A stretch of DNA of 64,000 nucleotides from assembly GCA_964523405.1 (NCBI GenBank), contig CAZGAQ010000003.1:62001-126000 (forward strand), written 5' to 3'. Of the stretch, positions 52,071-60,125 are shown piece by piece. A program made the translations under genes and the position numbers. The notes below the pieces were generated by a model. It was not told where the DNA came from. It saw nothing but the letters and a program-made list of their open reading frames with translations, and made no database searches. Every line of letters begins with the position of its first letter. Positions within the stretch are counted from its first letter, which is position 1. This DNA comes from CAZGAQ01 sp964523405. GTDB taxonomy: Bacteria > Planctomycetota > Phycisphaerae > UBA1845 > Fen-1342.

Positions 52071-55000
52071 TCACGGAATCGACGCCGCCCGGCGGGCGAG
52101 CGACTCCCGCACACGCGTCAGCCAATCCGGCTCCAGCAGCCCGTACGGCCGGAACTTCTCCAGCAGGCCCCGCTCCTCGCTAAACAACAACGCCCGATAC
52201 AGCCCCAGCCGATTCGCCTCCGGCGTATCGATGAGATTGCTCGAATCCGCCGCACTCATCTGGAAGAGCACGCGGAAGTCGAATTCGCGCAGCGCCGCCC
52301 GATCCAGCGTCCGCTCGAGCGTCGCCAGCGTGTCCGACCAGGCGATGACGTGCAGCCCCAGCGCCGGCCCCTCCCGCAGCAGATCGGCGAACTGCTTGTC
52401 CGTTGCCGGCGCCGCATCCTCATCCGACGAGGAAAAGCTGAACGTCTCCTCACGCCGCCGCAGCGCCCGATAGCGCTGCAGCCCGTAAACCAGCACATAG
52501 ATCGTCGGCCCCGCCCCCGGCCCGGACTCCAGCCGCCGCTGCTGCTCCGCCGCCAATTCCGCGATAACGCTGCCCACCTCGTGCCAGTCGACCCACCGCA
52601 CGGCGTCACCCCACAATGCGGCCGCATCGTGCAACGCGCCCGGCACCGGCGTCTCCGCGGCCGCCCCGCCCAGGATCACGAAGCGGGCGGTACCGGGCGC
52701 ATGTTGCGCCCCGAGGCACACCACCGCCGCCGCGAACATCGCCAGTGCGGCATCGTCCCGCTGCCCGACCAAGAGCAGGTTCGCCCCGCTCTGCCGGCGG
52801 AACGGTACACTCGTCGGGTCCTTGATCGCCACAGCCTCGCCCAGCCAGACCTGCGGCACATGCGGCGCCTGCGGCCACTGCGGTGCCGCGATCAGCCCGC
52901 CCAGCAGGCGGTTCTGCCGCAAATCGGCCATCGCATTGCCTTCGAACACGACCGGCGGTGGCACCTGCACGCCGCGCGCTTCCGCCAGCGCCCGCGCCCG
53001 CTCCAGGTACTCCGCCTGCCGCTCATCCGGCAGCCACGCGACCTGAAAGATACTGTTGCCCGCGACCAGTCCGCCCGCGTCGTTGTAGATCGCTTCCCCC
53101 GGCCGCGACAGCAGCCGCGCCGCCACGTTCGTATCGTCGAGAATGAGCTGCGAATCCGCCTCCGAGCACTGCAGGGCGATGCGCACCGCCATCTGTCCCA
53201 TCGTCCCACGCGCCAGACCGCCCGCCCCGCCGAGCGTCTGCGATCCCAGCAGGACGTGCAGACCGAACGCCCGGCCCTGCCGCACCAGCCGGTCCAGCAG
53301 CACGCCCGCGTCCTGCGCCAGCTTGTCGTCCTCGGTGAAGAACACCTGGAATTCGTCCACGATCAGTAGGGTGCGCGGCAGCTTCTGCCCGGTCGCGGCG
53401 CGATAGGCCGCCAGGTCCTGCACCCCCGCCGCGCGGAACAGCTCGCCGCGCCGCGTCATCTCCGCATCCAGCCGCTGCAGCACGCTGACGCCGAACTCGC
53501 GGTCGCTCTCAATCGCAATGGCGCGGGCGTGCGGCAGACCGTGCGTGACGTACGTCTTGAACTCGACACCCTTCTTGAAGTCGACCAGGTACAGCTCGAC
53601 CTCGTCCGGGCCGTACCACAGCGCCAGGTTCGTGATGATCACGTGCAGCAGCGTCGATTTGCCCGAACCCGTCTTGCCGGCTACCAGCGCGTGCTGCGTG
53701 ATGCCGCGCCCCAGACGGAAATGCTGCAGCCGCACCGCCCCGGCGTGCCCGATCGGCACGGTCAGCTCGCTGGCGGCCGCGCGCGTCCAGTACTGCGCTT
53801 CCGGCGGGACGATGGCGGTGAAGGGCAGCTCGACGCGCAACGCGTCCTTCGCCCCCTGCCCCACCTCGTGCATGATCCGCGTCAGCTCGTCCTCCGCCGG
53901 CGGCTCGTCCAGCATCAGCGGGAACCGCGCCAGCAGCGGGTCTGCGGCGGCGAAGCGCTCCCCGTCGTGCACCAGGTGCAGACTGTCGCCCACCAGATCT
54001 TCCAGCGGCACCCCGCCCAGCCCCAGCCGCTGGTCCTGCATGACGAGCGTAAACACCCCACACCGCGCGCCGCTGCCCACGATGCTGCACAGCCGCCGCG
54101 CCGCGGCCTCCGTGAAGTTGGCCGGATAGTCCGCCACCACCAGAAAGCGATACGGCTCCGCCAGCTCCCCCGCCTGCCGGTTGTACGCGTCGATGGTGCC
54201 GAATTCATTGCGGAGATACTTCTGAATCACATTCTCCATGTGCGCCGTCAGCTCGGTCAGCCGGGCCTCAATATGCTCGCTCTCCGTCCAGATGCGCGTC
54301 CCGACCAGCGCCTCCTCGTAATCCGCCAGGTGCATGAAGCCCGCGAAACTCTCGCCCAACCCCACCGGGTCCAGGATCGTGAACCGCACCCGCCCGGGCG
54401 GCAGCGCCTGCACCAGCCGTACCATCGCCAACCGCAGAAGCGCCAGCGCGGCCGTGCGTCCCGCACGCTCCGTCTGCAGAAACAGCGCCGCACGTTCCGG
54501 TACGAGCAGCAACGCCGGCGTCGTGACGCGCGCCGGTAGGTCCGCCAGGAACGTCGCCAGCCGCTGAGCGGACGGCGCGAGCTGCGTCAGGTCGAGTTCC
54601 CAGCGCCCCAGCGGAATCCGCGCGGCAAACGCATCCGCCATCCTCCCGTCATCCGCCGCCTGCGCCAGCCGGCGCACGTGCTCCAGCCCTGCCCGCCAGC
54701 CCGCCTCCAGCTCCGCCCGTGCCGCTTCGTACTCCGCGCGCGCTCCCGCCACAGCCTGCGCGCATGCCGCCCGCGCACCCGCAATCTCCCGCTCCGCCCG
54801 CGCCCGCAGCGTCGCCACCTGCTGCCCCTGGTGTTCCTCCGCCGCACGCAGCGTCTCCGTATGCTGGCGCTCCAGCTCGGCCAGTTGCTGGGCGTGCTGC
54901 GCCTGCGCCTGCTCGCGCGCCGCAACATCACGCCGCCGCGCATCGGCCAATACGCTCTCCAGGTGCTTCTGGACCCCCAGCTTCTCCGGATTCTTACGCT

Positions 55001-55979
55001 CCAGCTCCGCGATCTTCGCCAGCTCCCGTTCGTAGCGCTCCTGCCCCCGCGCCAAGGCACGCTCCAGCGCCGCGCTGGCCGCCACCGCGGCCTGCGCAAC
55101 CAGCGTGTACTCGTCCACCAGCCGCGCCCGCGCCGCCTGCCCGACCGCCCGCCCCACGAGCCACGTCACGCCGACCGCCACCACCAGCGTGATGCCGCCC
55201 GCCAGCACAAATGCCGAAAAGTTCGCGGGGTCGTGCCAGATCAGCGCCGCGCTGCCGGCCACCACCGCGGCACAGATCAGCACCATGATCACGTAGGGCC
55301 GCACACCCACGAACAGCCGCGGCGCCCACAGCCCTTCGATCGCGCGCACCCCGGCCACCAGCGCCGCCGCCTGCCGCTCGTACTCGGCCAGCACGTCACC
55401 GGTCCGCTTGCCACCCGGAGCCGGCGCCGGATCAGGCGGCAGCTCAACCGCGTACCGGCGTAACTGGTCGGCCGCCCGGGCGCGCAGCGCGTCCACGTTG
55501 CGGCGCCCTTCGCCAACCTGCTCCTCCGTCGTGCGAAATTCGCCCCGCAGCCGCTGCCGGTTCGCTTCCGCCATCGTGTCCGCCAGCAGCAGCCGATCCT
55601 GCAACTGGGCCCGCCCGGTGGCCTCCAGTTCACGCGCGTTGGCGTTGATGCGCTCCAGCGCCGCGCGCCCCTTTTGATTGCACGTCGCCACGGCCGCCGC
55701 GTGCTCCGCCTCGATCTTCTGCACCTGTTCGGCGTGGGCCCGCTCGACGCCGGCCAATTCATCGGCCAGCCGGCTCTCGACCTCGGCGATGAAGGTCTGT
55801 GCCCGGGCGTCCGGATCAGCACACCGCTCGCGCAGCCGCGCCTCCAGCCGGGCTTCCTCGGGCCCGACCGCCTCCCGCGACAGTCGCAGCAGCTCCCGCA
55901 TCCCCGTCCGTTGCAGTTCCAGCAGCGTCGGCCCGCTGCCGGGCGGCGCGGACTCAATACGGGCAGCGTGCTCAGGCAT
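52071..55979 (-). CDS. Membrane-anchored FtsK/SpoIIIE-type ATPase (type VII secretion EssC/EccC-like)
   Basis: 1302 residues. A long coiled coil (about 40-175), two adjacent membrane helices (about 226-248 and 255-276), a second coiled coil (about 295-430), then three FtsK/SpoIIIE-like domains. The first (about 480-690) lacks a P-loop. The second is intact, with Walker A GKTGSGKS (768-775) and Walker B TLLIVDEF (870-877). The third (about 1045-1270) has a decayed P-loop (VGQRDDAA, 1071-1078). Two membrane helices followed by three tandem domains is the EssC/EccC layout; FtsK itself has one motor domain and a gamma DNA-binding domain, absent here. The forkhead-associated domains of EssC are replaced by the coiled coils. 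It is last in an operon with two WXG100-like proteins, which it probably exports. Confidence 0.85.
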   Translation of the reverse strand: MPEHAARIESAPPGSGPTLLELQRTGMRELLRLSREAVGPEEARLEARLRERCADPDARAQTFIAEVESRLADELAGVERAHAEQVQKIEAEHAAAVATCNQKGRAALERINANARELEATGRAQLQDRLLLADTMAEANRQRLRGEFRTTEEQVGEGRRNVDALRARAADQLRRYAVELPPDPAPAPGGKRTGDVLAEYERQAAALVAGVRAIEGLWAPRLFVGVRPYVIMVLICAAVVAGSAALIWHDPANFSAFVLAGGITLVVAVGVTWLVGRAVGQAARARLVDEYTLVAQAAVAASAALERALARGQERYERELAKIAELERKNPEKLGVQKHLESVLADARRRDVAAREQAQAQHAQQLAELERQHTETLRAAEEHQGQQVATLRARAEREIAGARAACAQAVAGARAEYEAARAELEAGWRAGLEHVRRLAQAADDGRMADAFAARIPLGRWELDLTQLAPSAQRLATFLADLPARVTTPALLLVPERAALFLQTERAGRTAALALLRLAMVRLVQALPPGRVRFTILDPVGLGESFAGFMHLADYEEALVGTRIWTESEHIEARLTELTAHMENVIQKYLRNEFGTIDAYNRQAGELAEPYRFLVVADYPANFTEAAARRLCSIVGSGARCGVFTLVMQDQRLGLGGVPLEDLVGDSLHLVHDGERFAAADPLLARFPLMLDEPPAEDELTRIMHEVGQGAKDALRVELPFTAIVPPEAQYWTRAAASELTVPIGHAGAVRLQHFRLGRGITQHALVAGKTGSGKSTLLHVIITNLALWYGPDEVELYLVDFKKGVEFKTYVTHGLPHARAIAIESDREFGVSVLQRLDAEMTRRGELFRAAGVQDLAAYRAATGQKLPRTLLIVDEFQVFFTEDDKLAQDAGVLLDRLVRQGRAFGLHVLLGSQTLGGAGGLARGTMGQMAVRIALQCSEADSQLILDDTNVAARLLSRPGEAIYNDAGGLVAGNSIFQVAWLPDERQAEYLERARALAEARGVQVPPPVVFEGNAMADLRQNRLLGGLIAAPQWPQAPHVPQVWLGEAVAIKDPTSVPFRRQSGANLLLVGQRDDAALAMFAAAVVCLGAQHAPGTARFVILGGAAAETPVPGALHDAAALWGDAVRWVDWHEVGSVIAELAAEQQRRLESGPGAGPTIYVLVYGLQRYRALRRREETFSFSSSDEDAAPATDKQFADLLREGPALGLHVIAWSDTLATLERTLDRAALREFDFRVLFQMSAADSSNLIDTPEANRLGLYRALLFSEERGLLEKFRPYGLLEPDWLTRVRESLARRAASIP

Positions 55980-56083
55980 GATCTCTCACGACTCCGCAGC
56001 GCCGGCTGGCGCGCCCTGGTCCGGCCGGCCGCCCCCGCAGCGGTGGCGGCACACAACCTCCGAGATTTCACCACCGCCGCGCA

Positions 56084-56296
56084 TTATTCGCAATCCTGCC
56101 GCACTTCCTGCAGCACCGCCGCCAGGTGCGTCAGGGCCATCTCCACCCGCCGCAGCCGGGAAAGCAGCGGGATAACGTGCTGCTCCTCGAACCGCCGGCT
56201 GTTCTGGTCATACCACGACACGCGCACCTCCTCCCACTGCGCCCGCAGGTCTTTCGCCGCTTGCTTGAGTTTGCCCAGTCCCGCTGCCGTACTCAT
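56084..56296 (-). CDS. Small WXG100-like helical-hairpin protein (B)
   Basis: 70 residues, two predicted amphipathic helices joined at a turn with WYDQNSRRFEEQ (28-39). The central Trp in a helix turn followed by Phe eight positions later is the WXG100 layout, with the third-position Gly replaced by Asp. It is shorter than the usual 100 residues. It lies 104 bp before the FtsK-type ATPase gene and shares its turn motif W-x-D-Q-x-x-R-x-F-x-E with the protein at 57495. It is probably a secreted substrate or a structural partner of a type VII-like system. No signal peptide is present, as in this family. Confidence 0.68.
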   Translation of the reverse strand: MSTAAGLGKLKQAAKDLRAQWEEVRVSWYDQNSRRFEEQHVIPLLSRLRRVEMALTHLAAVLQEVRQDCE

Positions 56297-56429
56297 CGTC
56301 CCGTCCGCCTTTCAGCCCACGGACCGCCGACCGGACACCCAGCGCCGGCCCCCGTGCCCGGCGTTGCACACCGCGTAGCCTGCCTGCCCATCGCCAACTC
56401 GCCTCACCATGGATGCCTTCCACGGGCAC

Positions 56430-57485
56430 TCAGCCCACTCCGGCTTCCGGAGCCAGCCACAGCAGTCGCCCACTACCGTCAAAGACGGCCACGAGGGCCG
56501 CGTTATTGACCACCACCAGGCTGCCCGGCGGCAGCGCGAGTAGCGGCCCAAATTCCGGCCGGGCGGCCAGCAGATCCGCCACGCGCACCGCCTGCAGTTC
56601 CACCGCCTCCGCCGGGGGTACGCCGCCGATAAACCAGCCGCTGTCGCCCGCCGCGACACCCTCCAAGCGCACCAGGTAGAGACGGCCCCGGCGCGCGGCA
56701 TCGCGGGCGACGACCACCTTGTCCCCCGCTGCCACCGGCACCGGCACCAACCCCAGCAGCGCAGCATCCGCGGGCGGCGGAACTGTCGCTGTCCCGCTTG
56801 GATGACGCCAGGCCGCGTCCAGCAACCCCGGCACCAGCGGTTCGCGCGCGGCCGCATCTGGCGCGGCGGCGCGCAGCCGACGATACGACTCGACTTCCTC
56901 CCGATCGCCCGGCGCGCCGCGCGCCACCGACTCGCCCTCCAGACTGGCCGCCATGCCCACGCCCTCCAGCCCGCCGGCCGTCGAACCCTGCATCTCGGGC
57001 GCGGCGGAGGCGGCGTAGGCTTCCAGCGCCGCGATCATGTGATCCAGTTGGGCCAGCGCATTGGGAATGTCGACCGCGACGGCGTGGCCGAGCCCACTCG
57101 CGACGGCCTGGTAGGTGAACGCTTCCTCCTCGATGCGCCGGCTCCAGCGGCGCACGTTGACCTGCTTCCGCTGAGCTTCCTCCAGCCGCGCCGTCGCCCG
57201 CTTGAATTCCTTTTCCTCCTCCACACAGGACGGCCTGCCGCCCAGCGGCGTTTTCTCGGCCTTCTTGCGCGCCAGCGCCCCTTTGGCCCGTGTAAATGCC
57301 TCCGCACGGCGCTCCCCCTCCTTCTTCCAGTAGCCGGTCTGCTCCCCCTTCACCCAATTGCACGCGCGCTGAACTTCCGCTTCCGCCTCGTCCAGACTGG
57401 CCCCCACCACGTCCGCGAAGCGGCACAACGCGACCCGAAATCGCTTCAGGGCCTCGAAGGACGCGACTCGCGCGGTCTCACCCAT
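56430..57485 (-). CDS. 351-residue helical protein of the type VII-like locus
   Basis: No signal peptide. Residues 1-160 are strongly helical with coiled-coil character (FEALKRFRVALCRFADVVGA, GYWKKEGERRAEAFTRAKGA, EFKRATARLEEAQRKQVNVR), resembling the long helical hairpins of ESX-associated proteins. An Ala/Gly-rich linker (160-200) leads to a C-terminal domain (240-351) with alternating beta-strand patterns and GDSGWFIGG (280-288), recalling the DSGW signature of Imm33/DUF2185-type immunity-like domains (low-confidence inference). It sits between the two WXG100-like genes, 9 bp after the first. It may be a large secreted effector/PPE-like partner or a chaperone. No family is firmly assigned. 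Confidence 0.6.
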   Translation of the reverse strand: MGETARVASFEALKRFRVALCRFADVVGASLDEAEAEVQRACNWVKGEQTGYWKKEGERRAEAFTRAKGALARKKAEKTPLGGRPSCVEEEKEFKRATARLEEAQRKQVNVRRWSRRIEEEAFTYQAVASGLGHAVAVDIPNALAQLDHMIAALEAYAASAAPEMQGSTAGGLEGVGMAASLEGESVARGAPGDREEVESYRRLRAAAPDAAAREPLVPGLLDAAWRHPSGTATVPPPADAALLGLVPVPVAAGDKVVVARDAARRGRLYLVRLEGVAAGDSGWFIGGVPPAEAVELQAVRVADLLAARPEFGPLLALPPGSLVVVNNAALVAVFDGSGRLLWLAPEAGVG

Positions 57486-57494
57486 GGCTCGACT

Positions 57495-57767
57495 TTAGTG
57501 CTGCTGCAGGTAATCCTCAATATGCCCCGCCCGCTGTTGCAGGAACGTGACATGCTGCTCGGCCGCCTCCGAGAACCGCGCCAGCGCCCGCATCGTCTGC
57601 TCGAACTCTTCCGTGAACTTCCGCTGCTCCTGGTCCCGCCAGGTGCGCTCCAGCTCCCGCAAACGCGCGTGCAGCCCCCCCACCAGCGCCTGCAGATCGT
57701 GGTTGAACCGTGCCAGATCGCGGGCAAACCGCCGCAACTCCGCCGGATCCACATGCGCCTTGGGCAT
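57495..57767 (-). CDS. Small WXG100-like helical-hairpin protein (A)
   Basis: 90 residues, two long helices with the turn RTWRDQEQRKFTEEFE (42-57; Trp43). The size and architecture fit the WXG100 family (EsxA/EsxB): small acidic helical hairpin without a signal peptide, Trp in the turn, hydrophobic heptads on both sides. Asp takes the place of the third-position Gly. GGAGG lies 6 bases before the ATG at 57767, ruling out a GTG-started longer frame at 57788. It is the first gene of the four-gene locus ending with the EssC-like ATPase. Confidence 0.78.
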   Translation of the reverse strand: MPKAHVDPAELRRFARDLARFNHDLQALVGGLHARLRELERTWRDQEQRKFTEEFEQTMRALARFSEAAEQHVTFLQQRAGHIEDYLQQH

Positions 57768-57821
57768 GTGCACCTCCGCGCCGGCCACAGCCGGACCGCA
57801 CCCGGATCTTACGCCCGTGCC

Positions 57822-59168
57822 CTACAGGCTCCAGCCCTTCCGGTACTCACGCTGCACCAGCGCGTTCGCCTCGGGCACGTTCGTCACCTTCATGTTCTCC
57901 GCGTCCCACTCGATCCGCGTGTCCATCCGCTTGGCAATCACGCCCAGCAGGCAGATCTCCGTGAGCTTCGCGCTGTAGTCAAACGGCGCCCCCGCCGGCT
58001 GCCCCGCCTTGCACGCCCGAATCCAGTCCTGCTCGTGGTTCCCTTCCACGCGCGGCAGCGTCTTCTCCGGACGCTGGTATTCCTGCATCCGCGACTCGGG
58101 CAGCAGCCGCGGGCTGTTGCCGTACACGCCGCAGATGATCTTGCCTTTGCTGCCCTTGAACAGGGCCCCGCCGTCGCTGTCCCCCATGATGCGCTCGCGC
58201 TCCAGCTCTTCCGGCCGCGGCGCCCGCATCCCTTCGTACCAGGTCAGCTTCACGGGCGGCAGGTTGCCGCGCGCCGGGAACTGGAACGTGACCACGCCCG
58301 CGATGGAATGGTTCTCGTCCGTCTGCCCCAGCGTCGTCGCCTCGATGCGGGTCGGCAGCCCAAGCTTCAATGCCCAGAACGCCGGATCGATCTGGTGCGC
58401 CCCGCGGTCCGCCATCCAGCCCGAACCGAAGTCCAGCCACGCCCGCCACGCCATCGGGTGATACACCGGATGGTACGGCCGCATCGGCGCTGGCCCGATC
58501 CACAGGTCCCAGTTCATGCCCTCCGGCGGCTTCGGCGAATCGGTCGGGCGCCCCGGCGCCGCGGGGCTCCAGCCCGCGTGGCCCCATGGGTAGTACGAGT
58601 CCGTGCACCACACGTCGACTTCGCGCACCTCGCCAATCGCACCATCCGCGATCCACTCGCAGATCAGCCGCGCGCCTTCGCCGGAGTGCCCCTGAATCCC
58701 CATCTGCGTGGTGACCTTCGCGCTCGCCGCCGCCTTGGCCAGCGTCCGCGCCTCATGAATGTTGTGCGTCAGCGGCTTCTGCAGATAGACGTGCTTGCCG
58801 GCCTGCAGCGCGGCCATCGCGATGACCGCGTGCGTGTGATCCGGCGTCGCGATCATGACGGCGTCAATGTCCTTCTGCTTCTCCAGCATCTCGCGGTAGT
58901 CGGCCCAGACCTTCGCCTGCGGGTACTTCTCGAACGTCCGCGCGGCGTATTGCGGGTCAACGTCGCACAGCGCGACGATGTTCTCCGTATCCATCGCCGC
59001 CAGGTTGCCGTTGCCCATGCCGCCCACCCCGATGCCCGCAATATTCAGCTTCTCGCTGGGCGCGGTGTGCCGGGGACCACCCAGCACATGCGCGGGAACA
59101 ATCGTGAACGCGGCGGCCGATGCGGCGGTGCCCAGGAACGTACGGCGGGTCAGCGTGGGGCGTGACAT
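57822..59168 (-). CDS. Tat-exported Gfo/Idh/MocA family oxidoreductase
   Basis: 448 residues. A twin-arginine signal (MSRPTLTRRTFLGTAASAAA) shows export in a folded, cofactor-loaded state. The NAD-binding fold begins NIAGIGVGGMGNGNLAAM; the signature GKHVYLQKPLTHNIHEARTL has the catalytic Lys, and the long C-terminal domain matches the planctomycete Gfo/Idh subfamily (GHSGEGARLICEWI, AWRAWLDFGSGWMADRGAHQ). It probably acts on a sugar in the periplasm. AAGGAG lies about 7 bases before the ATG at 59168. A DUF1080 gene is 117 bp upstream on the same strand. Confidence 0.92.
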   Translation of the reverse strand: MSRPTLTRRTFLGTAASAAAFTIVPAHVLGGPRHTAPSEKLNIAGIGVGGMGNGNLAAMDTENIVALCDVDPQYAARTFEKYPQAKVWADYREMLEKQKDIDAVMIATPDHTHAVIAMAALQAGKHVYLQKPLTHNIHEARTLAKAAASAKVTTQMGIQGHSGEGARLICEWIADGAIGEVREVDVWCTDSYYPWGHAGWSPAAPGRPTDSPKPPEGMNWDLWIGPAPMRPYHPVYHPMAWRAWLDFGSGWMADRGAHQIDPAFWALKLGLPTRIEATTLGQTDENHSIAGVVTFQFPARGNLPPVKLTWYEGMRAPRPEELERERIMGDSDGGALFKGSKGKIICGVYGNSPRLLPESRMQEYQRPEKTLPRVEGNHEQDWIRACKAGQPAGAPFDYSAKLTEICLLGVIAKRMDTRIEWDAENMKVTNVPEANALVQREYRKGWSL

Positions 59169-59285
59169 ACCAACTCCTTGTTTCTCTCTGCGCGTGGCAT
59201 GAATCGCCCGGCGCTGCGCACGCCGGAGCGGCGCCGCGTGCACAGCACACGCGGGCGCTGCAATCCGATCACGCGGCCCGCCGCT

Positions 59286-60086
59286 CTAGCGGGCCTTGAT
59301 CGTCAAGTTCCGGTAGCCCACGATCCCGTGGTCGCCCTGCAGCATCAGCGGACCGGTCGGCGCTTCTTCGGCCGCAATCTCCCCGCCGGTCGGGCCCTTG
59401 ACTTCCAGATCTTCGATGACCTTCTGACCATTCAGCGTGACGCGGACGAAGCGGGCGCTCTCGGTCTTCTTGCCCGCCCCGTCGAAGCGCGGCGCCCGGA
59501 ACACCACTTCCAGCGTCTGCCACTCCCCCGGCGCCTTCGCGGCGTTTGTGGCCGGCGCTTGCACGCTGTAAATGCCGCCCATGTCGGCGTGCGTGATCTG
59601 ATCCTTGGCCTTGCCGAAGCTGTCAAACACCTGCACCTCGTACCGGCCCATCAGATACACGCCCGAGTTGCTGCCTTTGGCCACCATGATGTCCACGCGC
59701 AGCTCGCAATCGCCGAACGACTGCTCCGTCATGATGTCTGTGCCGTGCGCGACCGGTGCGCGGAACAGCACCGCGTCATGCCCGCCGCCCGTCCCCGTGC
59801 CCACCAGCTTGTTCGGATCGTTCGGCTCCAGCGCCACCTGTGACACGACTTTCCACGTCGGGTCGGCCTTGTCGTTGCGCATCTTCCAACCGCTCAGATC
59901 CTTGCCGTTGAAGAGCACGCCGCCCGCCGGAGCCTTGTCACCGGTCTTTTCCGCAGCTTTCTCGCCCGTCTTGTTCGGAGCCTTGTCGTCGGGCGCACCG
60001 AGCGCGAGCGCCCCGGCCAGGAGCGCCACCAGGAACATCGCTACGCCGTGACCAACGCGGGTGGAATGAATGGTCTGTGTGTTCAT
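59286..60086 (-). CDS. Secreted DUF1080 (3-keto-disaccharide hydrolase-like) protein
   Basis: 266 residues: signal peptide (MNTQTIHSTRVGHGVAMFLV...), a Lys-rich spacer, and a DUF1080 concanavalin-like jelly roll with GVLFNGKDLSGWKMRND, FGDCELRVDIMVAKGSNSGV, YLMGRYEVQVFDSFG and the end strand GPLMLQGDHGIVGYRNLTIK. The family is frequent in planctomycetes and includes enzymes that cleave 3-keto-glycosides. It lies just before a Gfo/Idh oxidoreductase gene and after a rhamnosidase gene on the same strand, a possible oxidise-then-cleave glycan pathway. Confidence 0.88.
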   Translation of the reverse strand: MNTQTIHSTRVGHGVAMFLVALLAGALALGAPDDKAPNKTGEKAAEKTGDKAPAGGVLFNGKDLSGWKMRNDKADPTWKVVSQVALEPNDPNKLVGTGTGGGHDAVLFRAPVAHGTDIMTEQSFGDCELRVDIMVAKGSNSGVYLMGRYEVQVFDSFGKAKDQITHADMGGIYSVQAPATNAAKAPGEWQTLEVVFRAPRFDGAGKKTESARFVRVTLNGQKVIEDLEVKGPTGGEIAAEEAPTGPLMLQGDHGIVGYRNLTIKAR

Positions 60087-60125
60087 GGACGTAGTCTATC
60101 ACGCCCGCGCACGGATGAAAGAGAA

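Noticed and set aside
52071..55979. Chromosome-partitioning FtsK
   Set aside because: No gamma DNA-binding domain, only one intact motor domain among three, two membrane helices and WXG100-like neighbours.
56802..59165. 787-codon plus-strand frame opposite the type VII-like and Gfo/Idh genes
   Set aside because: Arg/His-rich antisense shadow; the minus-strand genes have ribosome sites and recognisable folds.
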